Assembly: GCA_965214415.1 (NCBI GenBank)
Contig: CBDCBQ010000003.1
Location: 3,534,001-3,598,000 of the forward strand
Reading direction: 5' to 3'
Origin: RH-AL1 sp965214415
GTDB lineage: Bacteria; Pseudomonadota; Alphaproteobacteria; Rhizobiales; Beijerinckiaceae
Length of the DNA stretch: 64,000 nucleotides
Position numbers and translations under genes: made by a program. Numbering within the stretch: the first letter of the stretch is position 1; the number at the start of each line of letters is the position of its first letter. The notes under the pieces were generated by a model. It was given only the letters and a program-made list of their open reading frames with translations. It was not told the origin of the DNA and searched no databases. This document shows, piece after piece, positions 54,684-63,085 of this stretch.

Positions 54684-54839
54684 AGCCTTGGCAATCCTTC
54701 ATCAATTGGAGCGACCGTAACTAATTGCGCGCCATTTATGTTCCGCCGCAGTGCAGCATGGCTTTGGTACATGGCCCGCATGAGGGTGCGATGACGGCCG
54801 GCCCTGCCCAACGTCGTCGGCTTGCGCTAAACGAGCGCG

Positions 54840-56654
54840 ATGGCGCCACCTCTCCTTACCTTGCAAGACATCCACCTCACGCTCGGCGGCATCGGGCGGC
54901 CGCTTCTCGCCGGCGCGAATCTCTCGGTCGAGCGCGGCGAGCGTCTCTGCGTCGTCGGCCGCAACGGTTCGGGCAAGTCGACCTTGCTCAAGATCGCCGC
55001 GGGCATGGTCGAGCAGGACTCCGGGACTCGCTTCCTGCAGCCCGGCACGTCGGTGCGCTACCTGTCGCAGGAGCCGGACCTCTCCGCGTTCGCGACGACC
55101 CGCGCCGTCGCCGAGAGCGAGTTGGGCCCGCTCGACGATCCCTATCGAGCGCTGTCCCTGCTCGAAAGTCTCGGCCTCACGGGCGAGGAGAACCCCGCCA
55201 CCCTCTCCGGCGGCGAGGCGCGCCGCGCCGCGCTCGCCCGCGCGCTGGCGCCCGATCCCGACATCCTGCTTCTCGACGAACCGACCAACCATCTCGACCT
55301 GCCGGCCATCGAATGGCTCGAGGCCGAGCTGAAATCGTCGCGCGCGGCGCTCGTCCTCATCAGCCATGATCGGCGTTTCCTCACCAACCTGTCGCGCACG
55401 ACGGTTTGGATCGACCGCGGCGTCACGCGCGCGCTCGGCAAGGGGTTTGGCGCCTTCGAGGCGTGGCGCGACACCGAGCTCGAGGAAGAGGAGCGCCAGC
55501 AACACAAGCTCGAGCGCCAGATCGTCGATGAGGAGCACTGGCTGCGCTACGGCGTCACCGCGCGGCGCAAGCGCAACGTCAAGCGCCTCGCCGGGCTGCA
55601 GACGCTGCGGACGTCGCATCGCGAGCATCGTCGCGTCGAGGGCAACGTCACGCTCGCCGTGAGCGAGGGCGCGACGTCGGGCAAGCTCGTCATCGAGGCG
55701 AAAGGGATCGCCAAGGCTTATGACGAGCGGCCGATCGTCACGACGTTCTCGACGCGCGTGCTGCGCGGCGACCGGCTCGGGCTGGTCGGCGCCAACGGGG
55801 CCGGCAAGACGACGCTGATCTCGCTGCTCACCGGCACGCTCAAGCCGGATACCGGCAGCGTGCGCCTCGGCGCCAACCTCGAGATGGCGACGCTCGACCA
55901 GAACCGCGCCAGCCTTGATCCCGCGACGACCCTGAAGGACGCGCTGACCGGCGGCGGCAGCGATTTCGTGGAGGTGGCGGGCAGCCGCAAGCACGTGATG
56001 GGCTACATGAAGGACTTCCTGTTCGGCCCCGAGCAGGCGCGCACGCCGATCGGCCGCCTGTCCGGCGGCGAGCGCGGCCGGCTGATGCTCGCGCGCGCGC
56101 TCGCGCAGCCCTCGAACCTGCTCGTGCTCGACGAGCCGACCAACGATCTCGACCTCGAGACGCTCGACCTGCTGCAGGAGATGCTGACCGATTACCCTGG
56201 CACGCTGCTGCTGGTGAGCCACGATCGCGACTTTTTGGATCGCGTGGCCTCCAGCGTGATCGTCGCCGAGGGCGGCGGCGCATGGCAGGAATATGCCGGC
56301 GGCTACAGCGACATGGTCGCGCAACGCGGCGCCGGGATCGCCGGCCGCGCCGCCGCGCAGGCGCCGAAGGCCGCGCGGGCCACGACCGGCGCCAGAGGAG
56401 CCGACAAACCCTCGCGCGAAAAGCTGACGTTCAAGGAAAAGCATGCGCTGGAGACGTTGCCGAAGACCATCGCGGCGCTGGACACGCGCAAGTCGAAGCT
56501 GCGCATCGTTCTCGACGACCCGAGCTTTTACGCGCGCGATCCGGCGGGGTTCGGCAAGCAGTCGGAGGCCTACGCCAAGATCGAGGCCGAGATCGCCGCC
56601 GCCGAGGACGAGTGGCTCGCGCTCGAGATGCGCCGCGAAGCCGTCGAGGGTTGA
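54840..56654 (+). CDS. uup: ABC-F ATPase (Uup-like)
   Basis: The protein has 604 aa with two ABC domains in one chain and no membrane part. First ATPase: GRNGSGKST (about 40), signature LSGGEARRAAL and LLLDEPTNHLDL. Second: GANGAGKTT, LSGGERGRLML and VLDEPTNDLDL. The linker between them is basic and charged (ERQQHKLERQIVDEE), as in ABC-F translation factors. The C-terminal extension (about 520-604) is a coiled coil like that of Uup, linked to ribosome or DNA binding. Uup affects precise excision of transposons and ribosome function. Confidence 0.9.
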   Translation: MAPPLLTLQDIHLTLGGIGRPLLAGANLSVERGERLCVVGRNGSGKSTLLKIAAGMVEQDSGTRFLQPGTSVRYLSQEPDLSAFATTRAVAESELGPLDDPYRALSLLESLGLTGEENPATLSGGEARRAALARALAPDPDILLLDEPTNHLDLPAIEWLEAELKSSRAALVLISHDRRFLTNLSRTTVWIDRGVTRALGKGFGAFEAWRDTELEEEERQQHKLERQIVDEEHWLRYGVTARRKRNVKRLAGLQTLRTSHREHRRVEGNVTLAVSEGATSGKLVIEAKGIAKAYDERPIVTTFSTRVLRGDRLGLVGANGAGKTTLISLLTGTLKPDTGSVRLGANLEMATLDQNRASLDPATTLKDALTGGGSDFVEVAGSRKHVMGYMKDFLFGPEQARTPIGRLSGGERGRLMLARALAQPSNLLVLDEPTNDLDLETLDLLQEMLTDYPGTLLLVSHDRDFLDRVASSVIVAEGGGAWQEYAGGYSDMVAQRGAGIAGRAAAQAPKAARATTGARGADKPSREKLTFKEKHALETLPKTIAALDTRKSKLRIVLDDPSFYARDPAGFGKQSEAYAKIEAEIAAAEDEWLALEMRREAVEG

Positions 56655-56712
56655 CAGGGGTGTCGCCAGGAAGAAGGCTTGGTGATCTTCCAGTTTATCC
56701 TGGCATCAGGCC

Positions 56713-57297
56713 ATGATCGAAGCCGAGCACCCGGACAATCCGCTCGCGACGAAGCTCTGCCTCGCGGAGGAGATCGAGCGCTATGGGTGGCGCATCGGCG
56801 ATCATTCCTACGGCGCGCCGCTCATCTTCGATTACGACTATGGCGACCTGTCGATCGGCCGATTTTGCTCGATCGCGCTCGGCGTGTCGCTCATCCTCGG
56901 CAACCACCGCACCGACCTCGTCAGCACCTATCCCTTCAAGGTCTTGAGCACCTATTGGCCGGGCGCCGCGGAGGCGCCGTCCGATCACGAGGACCGCGGC
57001 GGCATCCATATCGGCTCCGATGTCTTGCTTGGTGCCCATAGCACCGTCGTCGCGGGGGTTCGGATCGGCTCCGGTGCGATCGTCGCCGCCAATGCCGTGG
57101 TTACCAGGGAGGTCGAGCCTTACGCGATCGTCGCCGGCAACCCCGCGCGCCTGGTGCGCAAACGCTGCTCCGAAGCCCAGATCAAGGCCCTTCTGGCGAT
57201 CGCATGGTGGAACTGGCCCGACGAGAAAATCCAGGCCGAGGCCGCGCACCTGAGCTCTCTTGCCGTCAACGACTTCATACTTCGTTACCAGGCTTAG
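56713..57297 (+). CDS. CatB-related hexapeptide O-acetyltransferase
   Basis: The protein has 194 aa. Left-handed beta-helix repeats are visible (IGRFCSIALGVSLILGNHR and the later IGSDVLLGAHSTVVAGVRI-type pattern). The family includes xenobiotic (chloramphenicol, virginiamycin) acetyltransferases and sugar O-acetyltransferases. The catalytic His is in LGNHRTD. The segment IVAGNPARLVRKR is typical of CatB-related proteins. It converges with and overlaps the glycosyltransferase gene by 23 bases. The likely role is sugar O-acetylation, but drug resistance cannot be excluded. Confidence 0.87.
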   Translation: MIEAEHPDNPLATKLCLAEEIERYGWRIGDHSYGAPLIFDYDYGDLSIGRFCSIALGVSLILGNHRTDLVSTYPFKVLSTYWPGAAEAPSDHEDRGGIHIGSDVLLGAHSTVVAGVRIGSGAIVAANAVVTREVEPYAIVAGNPARLVRKRCSEAQIKALLAIAWWNWPDEKIQAEAAHLSSLAVNDFILRYQA

Positions 57298-58648
57298 GCC
57301 GCAACACGGCCCAACAGCGCCTCGACGTCATGGTAGGCGCATCGGCGTTCAACCCGTACTGGGCAAGATGCGGCATGGTGGCAACCATGTCCGCGTTGAG
57401 GCATGGCTGGCCCGTCCGTGCGACCTGCTCGACGATATCAGCCGCCCGTGCGACCCCACCCGCGGCGCGGATCTCGGCACCGACGGATGCGGCGGCGTCT
57501 GCATAGCTCGGATTGTCGATGACCTCGCGTATGGCGCGAGCGAGACGATTCTTGCCGGAAGTGGGGCGGCAAACGAGCCCGACGCCCGCGTAGCGGGTCC
57601 GTTCGGCGATGGCGGCCTGCTCGAACGCGAGCGGAAGCGTGACCGTCGGGACGCCGTGCGCGAGCGCATCGAGCGTCCCGTTCATGCCACCGTGCAGGAT
57701 CGCGATATCAATGTCGGCCATGATCCGGTCGTAGGCGACGAAGTCGTGCACCGCCGCGCGCCGCGCTAGCCGCGCCGCGGATGATGCGGCGAGACGCCCG
57801 CCATGCGCGATCGTGAGATCAAGACCAAGCGCGTCTGTCGCGTCGGCGATCCGCTCGAAGATATCGGCGCGGTGCCCTTGCAGGGAGCCCAGCGATGCGA
57901 AGGCCCGCCCGGTCGTCCTGCGAGCCTTGACGGATTTCGGGGCTCGCGAGCGAAGCGGCCCACAATAATGGAAGCATCCGATCAGATTGCGCCGCGGATA
58001 ATCCAACGACGACGTCAGCTGCGCGATCTGCGCAAAGCCGGACGCGCAGTGCTGCACCGTCCATTTCGGCTCCAGGCTCCACCGTGTCGCGTATTCTCGA
58101 ATGACCGCACGGAGAGGTTTCTGAACCACCTGGGCGACGTGCTGTGCGGCGATGTTGCGGTAACGATGCCAGCGTGTCTTGCCGTAAGACCATCCGACGA
58201 ACGGAGACGGTATGCCCGCCTCCCAATTCAGCGGAAGCGCGGCCGCCACTGACACGTATGGGATGCCCATGTGGTGCGCGACCAACCCAGCCGCCGGCTC
58301 GATCCAGTCGCTGACGATTGCGTCGACCTGTAGTGCGCGCAGCGCGTCTGGAAGTTCTTCGCACAGCATCGCGCTTCCGCGCGCGAAGTCTCGGATGAGG
58401 GGCGGGAGGTCTAGCGCTCTTCTGATGCGGCTTGCACGTCCGAGCGCGATTGCCAGAGATCCCGGAGGTGTAGTCGAGCCACCTACCGGGAGAAAATCCA
58501 ACCCGGAAGAAGAGGCGATGAGCGGCGCCACATCAGGATGATGAAGAAAGGTCACCTGATGTCCTCGGTTCGCTAGCTCGCGGGCGAGCGCGACAAGAGG
58601 ATCTATGTGGCCGGTTGCTGGAACGCAGACGAACGCCAGATGTGCCAA
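57275..58648 (-). CDS. UGT/MGT-family glycosyltransferase
   Basis: The protein has 457 aa from TTG 58648 with AGGA six bases upstream. A GT-B glycosyltransferase of the UDP-glycosyltransferase group: the N-terminal domain opens LAFVCVPATGHIDPLVALAR; the C-terminal donor site has LHGGMNGTLDALAHGVP, with GQ-type LPLAFEQAAIAER. This group includes macrolide and carotenoid glycosyltransferases (for example CrtX). It is a single gene that runs into the CatB-type acetyltransferase gene. Confidence 0.87.
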   Translation of the reverse strand: MAHLAFVCVPATGHIDPLVALARELANRGHQVTFLHHPDVAPLIASSSGLDFLPVGGSTTPPGSLAIALGRASRIRRALDLPPLIRDFARGSAMLCEELPDALRALQVDAIVSDWIEPAAGLVAHHMGIPYVSVAAALPLNWEAGIPSPFVGWSYGKTRWHRYRNIAAQHVAQVVQKPLRAVIREYATRWSLEPKWTVQHCASGFAQIAQLTSSLDYPRRNLIGCFHYCGPLRSRAPKSVKARRTTGRAFASLGSLQGHRADIFERIADATDALGLDLTIAHGGRLAASSAARLARRAAVHDFVAYDRIMADIDIAILHGGMNGTLDALAHGVPTVTLPLAFEQAAIAERTRYAGVGLVCRPTSGKNRLARAIREVIDNPSYADAAASVGAEIRAAGGVARAADIVEQVARTGQPCLNADMVATMPHLAQYGLNADAPTMTSRRCWAVLRPKPGNEV

Positions 58649-58690
58649 TTAAATTCCTGAGTAAATTCGTTGCTGGAGGCAGCCAACGGA

Positions 58691-58706
58691 CATGTATCTA
58701 GACATG
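58691..58706. promoter_or_regulatory. Imperfect palindrome upstream of the UGT gene
   Basis: CATGTATCTAGACATG has CATGT and ACATG as perfect outer arms around a six-base centre. It lies 43 bases before the TTG start, in an AT-rich gene-free spacer (58649-58842). A role as an operator is only possible. Confidence 0.3.
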
Positions 58707-58842
58707 GGGCTTGCGATTTGGCTCTGGCAAGGTCTCAGAATAGGTCGTTCGGACCTTCCAAACGTCAGTCATTTTTCAAATGTATGAATCTACAGTCGTT
58801 ACAGCCTCTTATCGAGGGCTTGCCGTGGCGCGGTATCGCCTT

Positions 58843-59196
58843 TTAGGTTCCCGATTTGTCGGGAGACGTCGGCCCAGCTCTTGTCTTTGTCGCTTTTACG
58901 GCGTCTTCGTTCTTCTCTAAAAACGCGACGATCGCGCCCTTGAATGGCATGAGGACCAGCGGAAGTAAGATCGTGATCGTCAGGTCGGCCTCGGTCACGT
59001 CGATCGTCGCGGTCGCGCGCTGGCCCAAAGCCTTGGCGCTCACGTGCGCAGTGTCGCCCTCCCAGCGCAGGTGCGACTCGCCGACCTTGTCGAGCTGAAC
59101 GGTCTTCTTCAGGTGCTCGTACCGCTCGGTGATGCTCTGCTTCACGCCATCGACGCCAAGCTTATGGCGCGTCTTGAGAACGATAGGTTTCGACAT
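58843..59196 (-). CDS. Polyhydroxyalkanoic acid system family protein
   Basis: The protein has 117 aa. The family motif RHKLGVDGVKQSITERYEHL opens it, followed by beta-strands (ESHLRWEGDTAHVSAKAL and ATIDVTEADLTITILLPLV). The family (PHA_gran_rgn) occurs with PHA granule genes and is not characterised well. It lies 25 bases after pgk on the same strand, so may be in the gap-pgk operon. Confidence 0.82.
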   Translation of the reverse strand: MSKPIVLKTRHKLGVDGVKQSITERYEHLKKTVQLDKVGESHLRWEGDTAHVSAKALGQRATATIDVTEADLTITILLPLVLMPFKGAIVAFLEKNEDAVKATKTRAGPTSPDKSGT

Positions 59197-59220
59197 GGGC
59201 CCTCCTAGGGCCGCCCGAAC

Positions 59221-60432
59221 TCAGCGGCGTCGCAACGCTTCGACGCCCGGCAGAGTCTTGCCCTCGAGCCATTCGAGGAACGCGCCGCCCGCGGTTGAAA
59301 GGTAGGTGAGATCGTCGGCGACGCCAGCGTGGTTCAGCGCCGCGACCGTGTCGCCGCCACCCGCCACCGTGACGAGCTTGCCGGTTTTCGTCAGCGCGGC
59401 GGCCGCCTGCGCGACGCGCACGGTGCCGCGGTCGAATGGGGGGATCTCGAATGCGCCGAAGGGGCCATTCCAAACCAAGGTGCGGACGTCCTGCAGCAGC
59501 GCCTCTACGCTGGCGATCGACTGAGGGCCGATGTCGAGGATCATCTTGTCGGTCGGCACGGCATCGATCGAGACCACCTCGTCCGGCGCGCCGGCCGCGA
59601 ATCTGTCCGCCACAACGGCGTCGACCGGCAGCACGATCTCGCAGCCGGCCTCGGCCGCGCGCGTCATGATCCTCCGCGCGGTTTCCGCCATGTCTTTCTC
59701 GCAGAGCGACGTGCCGACGGCCTTACCCTGCGCGAACAGGAACGTGTTGGCCATGCCGCCGCCGATGACCAGCCGATCGACGCGCGTCGACAGATTGCCC
59801 AGCAGCTCGAGCTTGGTCGAAATCTTGGCGCCGCCGACGACAGCGGCGAGCGGACGCTCGGGATGGCTAAGCGCCGCGCCGAGATGCTTCAGCTCGGCCT
59901 GCATCGTACGGCCGGCATAGGCCGGCAGCGCGCGCGCCAGCCCCTCTGTCGTCGCGTGCGCGCGATGCGCGGCCGAGAAAGCGTCGTTGACGTAAATGTC
60001 TCCCAGCGCCGCCAATTCCGCGACGAAGGCCGGATCGTTGACGGTCTCGCCTTTGTGGAAGCGGGCGTTCTCGAGCAGCAGCACGTCGCCGTCGGCGAGG
60101 GCATCAATGGCTGCCCGCGCCTGCGCGCCGATGCACGCCTCCGCAAATGCCACGGCGTGCCCCAGCTCCGCCGCCAGCGCGGCAGCGATCGGGCGCATCG
60201 AGTTCTCGGTGTCGGGCGTCCCCTTCGGCCGGCCGAAGTGCGAGAGCACGATCACCTTGGCGCCTTTGTCGGCCAGCTCTCGCACGGTGGGAGCGACGCG
60301 GGTGATGCGCGTCGCGTCCGTCACCTTGCCGGCGGCCATCGGAACGTTGAGGTCGAGCCGGAGCAGCACGCGCTTGCCCCTGACGTCGACCTCGTCCAGC
60401 GTGCTGAACGCTGGCACCGCGTCTTTTGCCAT
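59221..60432 (-). CDS. pgk: Phosphoglycerate kinase
   Basis: The protein has 403 aa. The ATG at 60432 overlaps the gap stop (TGATG). It transfers phosphate from 1,3-bisphosphoglycerate to ADP in glycolysis. Seen are VLLRLDLNVPM (substrate site), LSHFGRPKGTPD and VVGGAKISTKLELL (hinge side), and the nucleotide loop near the end, TVAGGGDTVAAL. The length is normal for bacteria. It lies between gap and the PHA-system gene. Confidence 0.97.
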   Translation of the reverse strand: MAKDAVPAFSTLDEVDVRGKRVLLRLDLNVPMAAGKVTDATRITRVAPTVRELADKGAKVIVLSHFGRPKGTPDTENSMRPIAAALAAELGHAVAFAEACIGAQARAAIDALADGDVLLLENARFHKGETVNDPAFVAELAALGDIYVNDAFSAAHRAHATTEGLARALPAYAGRTMQAELKHLGAALSHPERPLAAVVGGAKISTKLELLGNLSTRVDRLVIGGGMANTFLFAQGKAVGTSLCEKDMAETARRIMTRAAEAGCEIVLPVDAVVADRFAAGAPDEVVSIDAVPTDKMILDIGPQSIASVEALLQDVRTLVWNGPFGAFEIPPFDRGTVRVAQAAAALTKTGKLVTVAGGGDTVAALNHAGVADDLTYLSTAGGAFLEWLEGKTLPGVEALRRR

Positions 60433-61439
60433 CAGATGAGCTTGCCCATCGCCACGGCGGTGTCCGCCATGCGCGTCGAGAAGCCCCACTCATTGTCGTA
60501 CCATGACACCACGCGGACCAGGTTGCCCTGGGTCACCTTCACCTGGTCCATCGCGAAGATCGACGAGTGCGGATCGTGGTTGAAGTCCGACGAGACGTTC
60601 GGCTCTTCGGTGTAGCCCAGGACGCCATTAAGCCGGCCCTCGGCGGCGCGCTTCACCGCCTCCTTGATCTCGGCTGGGTCGGTGTCGCGCTTGGCGACGA
60701 ACACCAGGTCGACCACGGAGACGTTGGGTGTCGGCACGCGGATCGCCGAGCCGTCGAGCTTGCCGGCGAGTTCGGGCAGCACCAGGCCGACGGCCTTCGC
60801 GGCACCCGTGGTCGTCGGGATCATCGACAGCGCGGCTGCGCGGGCGCGATAGAGATCCTTGTGCATCGTGTCGAGAGTCGGCTGGTCGCCCGTGTACGAG
60901 TGGATCGTCGTCATGAAGCCCTTCTCGATGCCGACGGCCTGATGCAGCACCATGGCGACCGGCGCGAGGCAGTTCGTCGTGCAGGACGCGTTCGAGACGA
61001 CGATGTGGTCCTTGGTCAGCTTGTCGTGGTTGACGCCGTAGACGACGGTGAGATCGGCCTTGTCGCCCGGCGCCGAGATCAGCACGCGCTTGGCGCCCGC
61101 CGTGACATGCGCCAGCGCCTTCTCCTTCGAGGTGAAGAAACCTGTGCATTCCATCGCGATGTCAATGCCGAGATCGCGATGTGGCAGCTCGGCCGGGTTC
61201 TTGATCGCCGTCACCTTGATCGGCCCGGTGCCGACGTCGATTGTGTCGCCCTCGACTTTGACCTTGCCGGGAAAGCGGCCGTGCACCGAATCGTAGCGCA
61301 GAAGGTGCGCGTTGGTTTCGACCGGGCCGAGATCGTTGATTGCCACGATCTCGACGTCGGTGCGGCCCGATTCCGCGATCGCGCGCAACACGTTTCGCCC
61401 GATGCGTCCGAACCCGTTGATCGCCACCCGAACGGTCAT
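60432..61439 (-). CDS. gap: Glyceraldehyde-3-phosphate dehydrogenase, type I
   Basis: The protein has 335 aa. The NAD fold opens INGFGRIGRNVLRAI, the catalytic Cys lies in VVSNASCTTNCLAPVA (about 154), and the catalytic His in MTTIHSYTGDQ (about 180). It ends in VSWYDNEWGFSTRM, as in all GAPDHs. AAGGAG lies ten bases before the ATG. In many Hyphomicrobiales tkt lies directly upstream; here there is a gene-free gap instead. Confidence 0.97.
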   Translation of the reverse strand: MTVRVAINGFGRIGRNVLRAIAESGRTDVEIVAINDLGPVETNAHLLRYDSVHGRFPGKVKVEGDTIDVGTGPIKVTAIKNPAELPHRDLGIDIAMECTGFFTSKEKALAHVTAGAKRVLISAPGDKADLTVVYGVNHDKLTKDHIVVSNASCTTNCLAPVAMVLHQAVGIEKGFMTTIHSYTGDQPTLDTMHKDLYRARAAALSMIPTTTGAAKAVGLVLPELAGKLDGSAIRVPTPNVSVVDLVFVAKRDTDPAEIKEAVKRAAEGRLNGVLGYTEEPNVSSDFNHDPHSSIFAMDQVKVTQGNLVRVVSWYDNEWGFSTRMADTAVAMGKLI

Positions 61440-61748
61440 CTCAGCCAGTCTCCTTTTTGCAGGCCAGCCGCCATGTCGGGCCGTGCCAACCTGCTGTTTC
61501 TCGGGCCATACCGCAAACGGCGCCCGCTGTCCTTTCAGATATGGGGACGCGCGGGCAGCGCGCCGCGAAATGCTGGATTTTCATCGATACCAGCAGATGC
61601 GGCGATCGTGCCTAGTCCTGCAACTCATGGCGACTGGTTCGCCTACGCCAATGCAAAATCTCCTAAGCCTATGACCGCGTTGACTTTGCACCGCCCGGCT
61701 CAGCTGGCTCGGCGACGGTTTCGGATCGCGAAACCGCGGAGAATGAAC
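61440..61748. other. Gene-free spacer upstream of gap
   Basis: These 309 bases hold the gap promoter (minus strand) and the promoter of a small secreted peptide (plus strand). No frame has a supporting ribosome site or homology. A TTGACTTTG at 61680 could be a -35 element for the peptide gene, without a good -10 partner. Confidence 0.45.
61716..61736 (+). promoter_or_regulatory. Hairpin directly before the ribosome binding site of the His-rich peptide
   Basis: CGGTTTCG-GATCG-CGAAACCG is a perfect 8-bp stem with a five-base loop. It ends directly before CGGAGA, the likely ribosome site, so it could affect translation. Confidence 0.45.
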
Positions 61749-61919
61749 ATGAAGACGATCACGATCCTCAGCCTCGCCGTGCTCCTCTCGACGCCCGCTC
61801 TCGCCGACGGCCGCCTCGGCTCGCACCGGGTCGGCGGACACGGTCCGCACGGCCGAGGCGGCCATTACGTCGGCGGCCACCACCGCGGCATCGTCAGCAA
61901 GATGCTGCACAAGCTGTAA
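61749..61919 (+). CDS. Small secreted His/Gly-rich peptide
   Basis: The protein has 56 aa from the second ATG (61749), seven bases after GGAGA; the first ATG at 61743 would be too close. Residues 1-20 form a Sec signal (MKTITILSLAVLLSTPALAD). The mature part holds about eight histidines among glycines and arginines (GGHGPHGRGGHYVGGHHRG), a pattern that can bind metal ions. No named domain. It has its own hairpin leader. Confidence 0.65.
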   Translation: MKTITILSLAVLLSTPALADGRLGSHRVGGHGPHGRGGHYVGGHHRGIVSKMLHKL

Positions 61920-62033
61920 GTCGCGTCCTGCACCAAGAAGATCGGTGGCCGAATGGCGCCAAGGCTCCGCGCGAATTGACGACGGCGGGCGCGGTGATTC
62001 AAATGCGGCTCGTTTCGCATCGAGCGCCCGCGC

Positions 62034-62321
62034 ATGTCCCGAATCGCTCTCGACACCGCGCTGAAGCGCCTCACGGCGGCGCTCGACCAGCTCGAGGCGG
62101 CAAGCACGCGCCTCGCTCAAGGCGGCGCCGAGCGGCGCGACCTCGTCGATACGCTCACCGTGATGGAGGACGATCGCGGCCGCCTCGCCACCGAGCTCGA
62201 CGCTGCGCTCACCCGCACGCAGGTGCTGGAGCACGCGACGGACGAGGTGGCGCTGCGCCTCGGGCAGGCCGGCGCCGGGATGCGCCGCCTGCTGGCGACC
62301 GCCGAGGGGAAGATCAACTGA
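62034..62321 (+). CDS. DUF4164 family protein
   Basis: The protein has 95 aa. It is a short coiled-coil protein: LDTALKRLTAALDQLEAAS and LATELDAALTRTQVLE. This DUF4164 gene is a regular neighbour of zapA in Hyphomicrobiales and may act with ZapA in cell division, though no function is assigned. It overlaps zapA by one base (TGATG). Confidence 0.85.
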   Translation: MSRIALDTALKRLTAALDQLEAASTRLAQGGAERRDLVDTLTVMEDDRGRLATELDAALTRTQVLEHATDEVALRLGQAGAGMRRLLATAEGKIN

Positions 62322-62689
62322 TGGCGACCGTCGGCGTCACCATCGCTGGGCGCACGTATCGCATGGCCTGCGGCGAGGGCGAGGAGGGCCACTTGCAGGA
62401 GCTGGCGCGCCACGTCGATGCGACACTCGCCTCGCTGCGCAAAGGTTTTGGCGAGATCGGCGACAATCGCCTCGTCATCATGACGGCGATCACCATCGCC
62501 GACGAGCTGAGCGAGGCGCGCCGCCGCGTCGCCGAGCTCGAGGCGAAGGTGGCCGACGCCAGCGCCAGCCGCTCCGAGGGCGAGGCGATGCGGGATGCGC
62601 TCGCCACAGACATCGCCGGCTCGCTCGACGCCGCAAGTGAGCGGCTGGAGCGCATCGCGCAGCGCCTGAATGAGGGCGGCAAGGCATGA
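62321..62689 (+). CDS. zapA: Cell division protein ZapA
   Basis: The protein has 122 aa. ZapA stabilises FtsZ filaments. The globular N-terminus (VGVTIAGRTYRMACGEGEE) is followed by HLQELARHVDATLASLRK, then a long coiled coil with NRLVIMTAITIADELSEARR and AELEAKVADA. The tail is longer than in E. coli, as is usual in alphaproteobacteria. It begins in the DUF4164 stop. Confidence 0.9.
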   Translation: MATVGVTIAGRTYRMACGEGEEGHLQELARHVDATLASLRKGFGEIGDNRLVIMTAITIADELSEARRRVAELEAKVADASASRSEGEAMRDALATDIAGSLDAASERLERIAQRLNEGGKA

Positions 62690-62753
62690 GGACGCGTGCC
62701 TTGTCACCCTCGCGCCCCTATGGCAGAAGGTGCCCGCGCCGACCGCCGGGTCC

Positions 62754-62828
62754 GCTGCGGTAGCTCAGTGGTAGAGCACTCCATTGGTAATGGAGAGGTC
62801 GAGAGTTCAATCCTCTCTCGCAGCACCA
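62754..62828 (+). tRNA. tRNA-Thr (anticodon GGU)
   Basis: The 75-base gene folds completely: acceptor GCTGCGG pairs with TCGCAGC (last pair G-U), D stem GCTC/GAGC, anticodon stem CTCCA/TGGAG with loop TTGGTAA (anticodon GGT), and T stem GAGAG/CTCTC with TTCAATC loop. CCA is encoded. Confidence 0.97.
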
Positions 62829-63085
62829 TCCGTTCAGCTCGAGTTGCACGGCCTCCCACTATACTTCGGGGCGCGTCGTGTGACGGATTTCGCGCATGCG
62901 TTGGACTTGAGCAGGACGCCTGCAATCTCTCTAAAATCTTTTGGCAGCGATCGGCCTTTAGATTCAAAGAAGAAGGCCGTCGTCGCAAAAGGAGCGCCGC
63001 AGCGCCGCTTGCTTTAACTTGATTCTTCGGTTGTCCTGCCCGGATTCGCATGCTTTACAAATATCAAATCTCGGGGGGACGAGCG
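62829..63085. other. Spacer between tRNA-Thr and the DUF4331 gene
   Basis: No gene is visible in these 257 bases. A CGGCCTT/AAGGCCG hairpin (62952-62979) with a 14-base loop may end the tRNA transcript or belong to the leader of the next gene. The AT-rich end (TTTACAAATATCAAATC) before GGGGGGAC is the likely promoter and ribosome site of the DUF4331 gene. Confidence 0.4.

Noticed and set aside
62690..62753. 6S RNA gene downstream of zapA
   Set aside because: In many bacteria 6S RNA follows zapA, but only 64 bases separate zapA from tRNA-Thr and no long open hairpin is visible.
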